DNA of 19,694 bases from Campylobacterales bacterium (GTDB lineage Bacteria > Campylobacterota > Campylobacteria > Campylobacterales > Arcobacteraceae): contig JAIELU010000179.1 of the NCBI GenBank assembly GCA_019752775.1, positions 1-19,694 on the forward strand, written 5' to 3'. The notes beneath the pieces were generated by a model. It was given only the letters and a program-made list of their open reading frames with translations. It was not told the DNA's origin and searched no databases. The position numbers and the translations under genes were made by a program. Of the stretch, positions 14,798 to 19,694 are shown in pieces (within the stretch, counting starts at the first letter, position 1; each line of letters starts with the position of its first letter).

Positions 14798-14827
14798 ATG
14801 AAAAATTTTACAAAAGAAGATAGATGA
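14798..14827 (+). other. Nine-codon mini-ORF overlapping the next start (possible leader)
   Basis: ATG 14798 opens MKNFTKEDR and stops at TGA 14825-14827, which overlaps the ATG of the phosphoesterase gene as ATGA. Such an overlap could couple translation, useful because the main gene lacks a good ribosome site of its own. No well-placed Shine-Dalgarno precedes the mini-ORF (AAAAGG at 14776-14781 is 16 bases away), so chance is likely. Confidence 0.2.
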
Positions 14828-15648
14828 GAATAGGCTTTATTGGCGATATTGTAGGTCGTCCTGGAAGAAAAATAATAAAAGAAAATTTAATAAAAATTAA
14901 AAAAGAGTATGAAATTGATTTTGTAATTGCAAATGGTGAAAATGCAAGTCATGGATTCGGATTAACAATTGAAGGTGCAAAAGAGCTTTTAAAAAGTGGA
15001 ATAGATTTAATAACAGGTGGAAATCACAGTTTCGATAAGAAAAAAGATATGATAGTTTTACTTGAAACTGGAAATGTTTTACGCCCTGATAATTATCCAG
15101 AAGGATTAGTAGGAAGTGGAGTTAAAATTTGTGAGATTCAAACTTCAAATGGAATTGAAAAATTAGCAGTTATAAATCTAATGGGACAATATGGAATGCC
15201 AACTGTTGAAAATCCTTTTAATTGGGCAAAAAAAATAGTAACAAATTTACAAGAGCAAAATATTAAAAATATTTTTTTAGATTTTCATGCAGAAGTTACA
15301 AGTGAAAAAAGAATTATGTTAATGATGTTCAAAAATCAAATAAGTGCAATTTGTGGAACACACACCCATGTGGGAACGGATGATTTACAGATTTTTGAAA
15401 ACACTGCATATTTAACAGATATTGGATTAACAGGTTGTAGAGATAATGTAATTGGAATGGAAAGTAAAATACCTATTCAAAAAGTAACTACAGGAATTGG
15501 TGGACATTTTGAAGTTCCAAATTCATGTAAATCAATTTTACAAATGATGGTTGTAGATATTGAAGATGGAAAAGCATCAAGTGCTTTTAAAATAAAAAAA
15601 TATTGTAATAATCCTAAATTATTTATAACAGAAGCTTTTATTGATTAA
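14824..15648 (+). CDS. YmdB/TIGR00282-family metallophosphoesterase
   Basis: A 274-residue calcineurin-like phosphoesterase. The metal-binding set is complete: D8 in GDIVGRPGR, E39 in NGENASHGFG, N67/H68 in TGGNHSFD, H155 in DFHAEVTSEK and H180/H182 in CGTHTHVGTDD. The family signature TDIGLTG follows at 198-204. In Bacillus, YmdB hydrolyses cyclic nucleotides and affects motility and biofilm decisions. Whether the Campylobacterota member does the same is not known to me. It has no signal peptide or membrane segment. The start at ATG 14824 is the only one that gives the full N-terminal motif; the ribosome site (AGAAGA) is weak. It lies 46 bases after the kinase gene and may be read from the same transcript. 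Confidence 0.93.
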   Translation: MRIGFIGDIVGRPGRKIIKENLIKIKKEYEIDFVIANGENASHGFGLTIEGAKELLKSGIDLITGGNHSFDKKKDMIVLLETGNVLRPDNYPEGLVGSGVKICEIQTSNGIEKLAVINLMGQYGMPTVENPFNWAKKIVTNLQEQNIKNIFLDFHAEVTSEKRIMLMMFKNQISAICGTHTHVGTDDLQIFENTAYLTDIGLTGCRDNVIGMESKIPIQKVTTGIGGHFEVPNSCKSILQMMVVDIEDGKASSAFKIKKYCNNPKLFITEAFID

Positions 15649-15691
15649 CATTTAAACTATATGGAATTAATAAAAGTTAGGATAAAATAAG

Positions 15692-15697
15692 TATACT
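15692..15697 (+). promoter_or_regulatory. Likely -10 box before the ParA-like gene
   Basis: TATACT at 15692-15697 is 38 bases upstream of ATG 15735, in the 86-base gap after the phosphoesterase gene. A -35 is not obvious, which is common for this phylum. AAAAGG at 15721-15726 is the ribosome site, 8 bases from ATG. Confidence 0.4.
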
Positions 15698-15734
15698 ATA
15701 CACAAAAATCAAACAAAATCAAAAGGTTTAATTG

Positions 15735-16526
15735 ATGATAATAATTCCACAAACAAAAGGTGGCGTAGGTAAATCTACTGTTGCTATGCAGGTTATTGCT
15801 CCTTATTTATATAAAAAACATGGAAAAAAAATTACATATATTGAAATTGATGATGAAAATAATGATTCTCAATCATTTACAAGAACAGAAATTGTAAATA
15901 AAAAAATGCTTGGAACAAATAGATTAAACGAACTTGATGAACTGATTTTAATGGATGACAATCACGAAGTTATAGTTGATGTTGGTGGAAATAAAACATC
16001 TTCTTTAGTTCTTGATGAAATCAAAAAAGTAGGTTCATTTGGAAATATCAAGTGGATTATTCCTTTAGGTGATGGTGAACTTGATGGAAAAAATGCAATA
16101 GCAACCATGAAAAAAATCAGAAAAATAGAAAAAAATCCAGAAGATAATATAATTTTTGCCCTAAATAGAGCTATTTCTATGGATGAAGATTATTATAATG
16201 AGCAATTTATTAACTTCTTTGGACATAAATATTTAGAGTCAAACTCAGTAATTTGTGATTTTGTAAAAGACCCAAAATATTTCCCAGTTAAAAATGACAA
16301 AGTAATTACAATGAGTAGATACTTAGGTTCAACTGTTTGGGAAATGGCTTATAATAACACAGATTTTGCAGCAAAAGCTATCCAAGCAAAAGAAGTAGGA
16401 GATATTGAAAGTGCTAGAAAATATCTATTTTTTAGAAGAATTCAAACAGAAGCAAAAGATTATGTATTAAATACTTTAAATAAAATCTTTTGTGATTTAG
16501 ATAGATGGATTGAAATTAAAAAATGA
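15735..16526 (+). CDS. ParA/MinD-like P-loop ATPase
   Basis: A 263-residue deviant-Walker-A ATPase. I prefer ATG 15735 to TTG 15732 because of the spacing from AAAAGG. The N-terminus gives IIPQTKGGVGKST, with the signature Lys at residue 8 that marks the ParA/MinD/TraL group, and a Walker B-like IVDVGGN with D82. The middle and C-terminal parts (FALNRAISMDEDYYNEQF and beyond) do not match chromosomal Soj/ParA as I know it; they look closer to the plasmid StbB/TraL/MobD style. There is no ParB gene beside it. Instead it overlaps, by ATGA, a gene for a small protein with a C-terminal membrane anchor. Proteins of this class position DNA, flagella, chemoreceptor arrays or other cargo. The cargo here is unknown. 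Confidence 0.85.
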   Translation: MIIIPQTKGGVGKSTVAMQVIAPYLYKKHGKKITYIEIDDENNDSQSFTRTEIVNKKMLGTNRLNELDELILMDDNHEVIVDVGGNKTSSLVLDEIKKVGSFGNIKWIIPLGDGELDGKNAIATMKKIRKIEKNPEDNIIFALNRAISMDEDYYNEQFINFFGHKYLESNSVICDFVKDPKYFPVKNDKVITMSRYLGSTVWEMAYNNTDFAAKAIQAKEVGDIESARKYLFFRRIQTEAKDYVLNTLNKIFCDLDRWIEIKK

Positions 16527-16771
16527 GTGATATGAGTTTCAAACAAGCAAAAGAGCTTGTTGAGAGAATGGAATTTTCAGAAATTGCTTTACGAAAAGCA
16601 GTTGATAATTTTGAAAAATCATCACAAAATTTTGATATAACTTTAAAACATCAAGAAGATATTATAAACAAATTGCCATATGCTGATAAAAAATTATCTT
16701 ATATGTATATTGCGGTTGCTACAAATATAGGATTGATTTTAGGGCTGATAATAGGCAAATATCTTTTATAA
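16523..16771 (+). CDS. Small tail-anchored protein coupled to the ParA-like ATPase
   Basis: An 82-residue protein I cannot assign to a family. Residues 1-52 are predicted helical and charged, with heptad-like spacing suggesting a coiled coil. Residues 59-82 form one hydrophobic segment rich in Ile, Leu, Gly and Ala ending at the C-terminus, so the protein is probably anchored by its tail with the helix in the cytoplasm. Its ATG overlaps the stop of the ATPase gene (ATGA at 16523-16526) and it has no own Shine-Dalgarno, so the two are translated together. The obvious role is to tether or activate the ATPase at the membrane, in the way that partner proteins do for MinD/ParA. This is inferred from the gene pair only. 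Confidence 0.75.
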   Translation: MSDMSFKQAKELVERMEFSEIALRKAVDNFEKSSQNFDITLKHQEDIINKLPYADKKLSYMYIAVATNIGLILGLIIGKYLL

Positions 16772-16797
16772 AAATAAGAAAATAGGATAATTTTAAA

Positions 16798-17508
16798 ATG
16801 GAAAAACAAGAAAAAATCGTATCAATGTTTAATGATATTGCAGGAACTTATGATGTTGCAAATAGAGTTTTATCAATGGGAATTGATAAATCATGGAGAA
16901 ATAAAGCTTGTAATTTAGCCTTTAATCTTTATGGTAAAAAAACTATTGAAAAAATCGTAGATGTTGCTTGTGGAACAGGAGATATGATTTTATTTTGGAA
17001 AAAAGTTGCAAATGAGAATTCTATAAATCTACAAAATATTGTAGGCGTTGATCCTAGCGTTGGAATGATGGAAGTTGGGAAAAAGAAACTTCCTGATGTT
17101 GAGTTTATTGAAGCTGGAGCTGCCTCAATGCCCCTTGATAGCTCTAGCGCTGATATTATTTCAATTTCATATGGAATCAGAAATGTTGTGCAAAGACAAG
17201 AGGCTTTTGATGAATTTGCAAGGGTTCTAAAAAAAGATGGATTAGTTGTAATTTCAGAGTTTACAAAAAATAAAAAAGAGAAATTACTTGACCATTTAAC
17301 GGATTTTTATATGAATAAAATTCTTCCAATTTTAGGTGGATTAATTTCAAATAATAAAGAAGCATATACATATTTACCAAACTCAATTGATGAATTTTTA
17401 ACAACAGACAATTTATGTAAAGAGTTGAAAATAGCAGGTCTTGAACCAATTCATGTAAAAGCATTTTCAATGAATATATCAACTTTAATAATCGCTAGAA
17501 AAATTTAG
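16798..17508 (+). CDS. ubiE: Demethylmenaquinone/ubiquinone methyltransferase UbiE (MenG)
   Basis: A 236-residue S-adenosylmethionine-dependent methyltransferase that adds the C-methyl group in the last step of menaquinone synthesis. Motif I is VDVACGTGDM (54-63), the acidic loop GVDPSVGMM (83-91) binds the cofactor ribose, and the UbiE signature SISYGIRNV lies at 122-130. The N-terminal FNDIAGTYDVANRVLSMGID is typical. Length matches the family. Campylobacterota use menaquinones, so demethylmenaquinone is the likely substrate. AGGA at 16784-16787 precedes ATG by 10 bases. It lies 26 bases after the tail-anchor gene and 17 bases before xseA. Confidence 0.96.
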   Translation: MEKQEKIVSMFNDIAGTYDVANRVLSMGIDKSWRNKACNLAFNLYGKKTIEKIVDVACGTGDMILFWKKVANENSINLQNIVGVDPSVGMMEVGKKKLPDVEFIEAGAASMPLDSSSADIISISYGIRNVVQRQEAFDEFARVLKKDGLVVISEFTKNKKEKLLDHLTDFYMNKILPILGGLISNNKEAYTYLPNSIDEFLTTDNLCKELKIAGLEPIHVKAFSMNISTLIIARKI

Positions 17509-17525
17509 TTTTCTAAGCTTTTATT

Positions 17526-18779
17526 ATGACTAAACCAATCAGCGTATCAACTCTTAATGTTCAAATAAAATCACTTTTAGAAACAACTTTTATTCAAGTT
17601 TATGTTGAGGGTGAAATATCAAATTTAACTTATCACAACTCTGGACACATCTATTTTTCAATAAAAGATGAAAGCTCAACCCTTTCATGTGTAATGTTCA
17701 AGGGAAATACAAAATATCTAAAATTTCAACTTGAAAATGGTTTGAAAGTAGCAATAAATGGAAACATTACAGTTTATGCACCAAGGGGAAATTACCAACT
17801 TTTATGTAACAAAATTGAACCAGCAGGGCAAGGTGCATTGGCATTTGCTTTTGAGCAATTAAAAAATAAACTTGAAGCAAAAGGTTATTTTGATGGAAAT
17901 TATAAACAACCACTTCCAAAATATCCTAAAAAAATAGCACTTGTAACATCTCCTACCGGTGCAGCCATTGAAGATATGAAAAAAGTAGCAACAAATAGAT
18001 GGCCTTTAGTGGAATTTATTTTAGTTCCAACTTTAGTTCAAGGTGAGGGTTCTGCAAATGATATTTCAAATTCTATTAAATTTGCAGATAAATTACATTG
18101 TGATATTATGATTGTCGGACGAGGTGGTGGAAGTATTGAGGATTTGTGGGCATTTAATGAGGAAATTGTAGCAAATGCTATTTATGAAGCAAGAACTCCT
18201 ATTATTTCTGCTGTTGGACATGAAGTTGATTATTTGATTTCTGATTTTGTGGCTGATATAAGAGCTGCCACTCCCTCAAATGCGGTGGAAATTGCTTTGC
18301 CTGATATAAATGAGCATAGAATGTATTTGGATTCTTTGATGAATGAATATAATAATCGATTAAAAAATATATTATTTAACAAACAACAAGAGCTTTTTAA
18401 TATGAAAAGATTGTTTGAACAAAACTCTATTGAGACTAAATTTAATTATATTCAAACAGAGATAAATCTGTTGAAATCTTCATTTAAAACTGATTTATCA
18501 CAAAAGATATTAAGTTCTTCAAATCAATTAAATTTATTAAAAAGTAGTATTCAAAATAGTTTTTCAGCAGTTTTATTAAAAACTCAAAATCAAATAGATT
18601 TATTAAAATCAAATTTTGAATTAAATCATCCTGATAAAAAAGATAAAAATGGATTTGTACAGATTTCTAAGGATAATAAAATAATTTCTTTAGAAGATTT
18701 AAAAATTGGGGATGAAATTCAACTACAAACACCCAAGTATATTGCAAACTGTATTTTAAACAAAATTGCAAAACAATAA
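17526..18779 (+). CDS. xseA: Exodeoxyribonuclease VII large subunit
   Basis: A 417-residue catalytic subunit of exonuclease VII, which degrades single-stranded DNA from both ends together with XseB (not in this window). An N-terminal OB-fold (1-100) has VEGEISNLTYHNSGHIYF. The catalytic domain has VTSPTGAAIEDM, GRGGGSIEDLWAFNEE and SAVGHEVDYLISDFVADIRAATPSNAVE. The coiled-coil region contains a perfect-length 22-residue repeat: INLLKSSF at 313, LNLLKSSI at 335 and IDLLKSNF at 357. The C-terminal segment has ISLEDLKIGDEI. The Shine-Dalgarno is weak. The gene follows ubiE closely and is probably on the same transcript. Confidence 0.96.
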   Translation: MTKPISVSTLNVQIKSLLETTFIQVYVEGEISNLTYHNSGHIYFSIKDESSTLSCVMFKGNTKYLKFQLENGLKVAINGNITVYAPRGNYQLLCNKIEPAGQGALAFAFEQLKNKLEAKGYFDGNYKQPLPKYPKKIALVTSPTGAAIEDMKKVATNRWPLVEFILVPTLVQGEGSANDISNSIKFADKLHCDIMIVGRGGGSIEDLWAFNEEIVANAIYEARTPIISAVGHEVDYLISDFVADIRAATPSNAVEIALPDINEHRMYLDSLMNEYNNRLKNILFNKQQELFNMKRLFEQNSIETKFNYIQTEINLLKSSFKTDLSQKILSSSNQLNLLKSSIQNSFSAVLLKTQNQIDLLKSNFELNHPDKKDKNGFVQISKDNKIISLEDLKIGDEIQLQTPKYIANCILNKIAKQ

Positions 18780-18798
18780 AATTTAAGTTTACAGTAGG

Positions 18799-18804
18799 TA
18801 GAAT
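18799..18804 (+). promoter_or_regulatory. Possible -10 box before cheW
   Basis: TAGAAT at 18799-18804 lies 47 bases upstream of ATG 18852, in the 72-base gap after xseA. There is no convincing -35. The strong AAAAAGGA at 18837-18844 is the ribosome site, 7 bases from ATG. Confidence 0.3.
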
Positions 18805-18851
18805 AATAAAAAACAAGTAAAAACTCTTGTGGTTATAAAAAGGAATATATT

Positions 18852-19331
18852 ATGGAAGATAATGAAAGAAAAGTTATAGATTATGCAAATACTAGTGAGT
18901 TTATGACATTTGAATTGGGTGCGATGAAGTATGCAATTGAATTACCAAAAATTAGAGAAATTTTAACATATCCAGATAATATTACTCCTTTACCAAATAC
19001 TACAAAATGGGTAAAAGGTTTGATTAGTTTAAGAGGTGAAGTTGTTCCAATTTTAGATGTTAGACTTAAATTTAATACAGGTCCTGGAACTTATGATGAA
19101 AATACATCTGTAATTGCAGTTATTACAGAAGATAAAAGAATTATAGGAATAGTTGTAGATTTAGTTGATGATGTTCAAAGACTTGATACAAGTATGTTAG
19201 CTGCAGTTTCTGAAATGGGTTCAGCAATTCCATCAAAATACCTAAAAGGTTATATAAGACTTGCAAATAATCAAATGTTAGTAGTAATGGATATTGAAAG
19301 AGTTGTTGCAAAAGACGAGTTAAAAGATTAA
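18852..19331 (+). CDS. cheW: Chemotaxis coupling protein CheW
   Basis: A 159-residue CheW that links chemoreceptors to the kinase CheA. It begins with a short acidic tail, then the SH3-like domain: FMTFELGAMKYAIELPKIREIL (19-40), the receptor-contact motif KGLISLRGEVVPILDVR (56-72), and GIVVDLVDDVQRL (97-109). No receiver domain is fused, so it is CheW and not CheV. Length is normal. An in-trans partner could be the soluble CZB receptor encoded at 8536-9939, because CheW serves all receptors. A response regulator gene follows after 23 bases, probably on the same transcript. Confidence 0.93.
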   Translation: MEDNERKVIDYANTSEFMTFELGAMKYAIELPKIREILTYPDNITPLPNTTKWVKGLISLRGEVVPILDVRLKFNTGPGTYDENTSVIAVITEDKRIIGIVVDLVDDVQRLDTSMLAAVSEMGSAIPSKYLKGYIRLANNQMLVVMDIERVVAKDELKD

Positions 19332-19354
19332 TAAAATAAAAAATAAGTGATTTT

Positions 19355-19585
19355 ATGAGTATAGATAAGAATCTGTTAAAAAAGTTTACACTTTTATATG
19401 TAGAAGATGATGATGTAATTAGAGTTGAACTATCTCAGTTATTGTCAAACTTTTTTTCTATGGTTCATGTAGCAAAAAATGGTAAAGATGGCTTACGCAC
19501 TTTTTTGGAAAATCAAGATGAAATAGATTTGATTTTAACTGATCTTAATATGCCAGAATTAAATGGCATAGAAATGATATTGTAA
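19355..19585 (+). pseudogene. Response regulator truncated inside its receiver domain
   Basis: The gene starts well: MSIDKNLLKKFTLLYVEDDD with the acidic triad at 18-20 and phosphoacceptor D63 in LILTDLNMPELNGIEM. The family match ends at IEMI, and the frame then reads Leu and TAA (19580-19585). A receiver needs about 45 more residues, including the conserved Thr/Ser and Lys, so the 76-residue product cannot fold normally. In related bacteria this receiver style is often followed by a GGDEF, HD-GYP or other output domain. The sequence after 19580 does not continue the receiver in any plus-strand frame. The likely causes are insertion of a mobile element, a deletion joint or a recombination boundary. 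It lies 23 bases after cheW. Confidence 0.75.
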
Positions 19586-19694
19586 CCTTTGATTAATTTA
19601 TATTTAGCCAAATTTCCAGTCATGCGAGTATTTGGATAATATTCATCAATATATTTCATTATATAATAGATTTGAATACCATCAACAATCCAAT
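19586..19694 (-). other. Start of unrelated sequence with an open minus-strand frame
   Basis: All three plus-strand frames are blocked within this stretch. The minus strand is open from the window edge, reading WIVDGIQIYYIMKYIDEYY followed by PNTRMTGNLAKYKLIKGYN near 19581. The composition is protein-like, but I do not recognise it. The frame continues into the response regulator DNA and ends at TGA 19515-19513, so no native stop is seen before the boundary. It may be the end of a transposase or other gene brought in by the event that broke the regulator. No terminal inverted repeat or target duplication can be shown because the other end is outside the window. Confidence 0.3.

Noticed and set aside
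18852..19585. CheV split into separate CheW and receiver genes
   Set aside because: The CheW has a normal full length and its own stop. The receiver has its own start and a style seen in receivers with GGDEF or HD-GYP outputs, so a split cheV is not needed.

Overview
The window is strongly AT-rich and densely packed. Its gene families point to a Campylobacterota bacterium of the Arcobacter/Aliarcobacter type: an ArsS-type histidine kinase, Aer-like PAS sensors, a cytoplasmic TlpD-like CZB chemoreceptor, a UbiE/MenG methyltransferase and a CowN remnant. The taxonomic call comes from gene content and protein style, not from a search.

Layout. 1-366 is the 3' end of an unrecognised gene. 387-582 (minus) is a broken cowN, keeping the start and the end of the protein with the middle missing. 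An AraC-family regulator (688-1680, plus) converges on an endonuclease/exonuclease/phosphatase-fold protein and a membrane Cache-PAS-diguanylate cyclase (1685-4799, minus). From 4941 to 19585 every recognised gene is on the plus strand. First comes an envelope-stress-like operon: a Spy/CpxP-like periplasmic protein, an OmpR-type regulator, an ArsS-type kinase and an HI0933-type flavoprotein. Next is a signalling cluster: a CZB chemoreceptor, a single-domain response regulator, a degenerate kinase and a full PAS histidine kinase. Then follow a YmdB-like phosphoesterase, a ParA-like ATPase with a small tail-anchored partner, ubiE, xseA and cheW. The last gene is a response regulator cut off in its receiver domain, where unrelated sequence begins.

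How the genes work together. Signal transduction dominates. The Spy-like/RR/HK operon looks like an envelope or metal stress circuit. Four half-sites repeated at exactly 11 bp lie upstream of its -10, as expected for an OmpR-family dimer array and possible autoregulation. The second cluster probably sends a soluble redox or zinc cue to chemotaxis and passes phosphate from the active kinase (H585) to the small receiver (D57). The kinase between them has lost its phosphoacceptor His and its ATP-lid motifs.

Most notable: (1) the internally deleted cowN, a likely trace of lost nitrogen fixation; (2) a flavoprotein whose Rossmann N-terminus can only be reached from a non-canonical start, best ATC at 7309; (3) the 11-bp-phased operator array; (4) the paired pseudokinase and kinase; (5) the chromosomal ParA/tail-anchor pair; (6) the broken regulator at the right edge.
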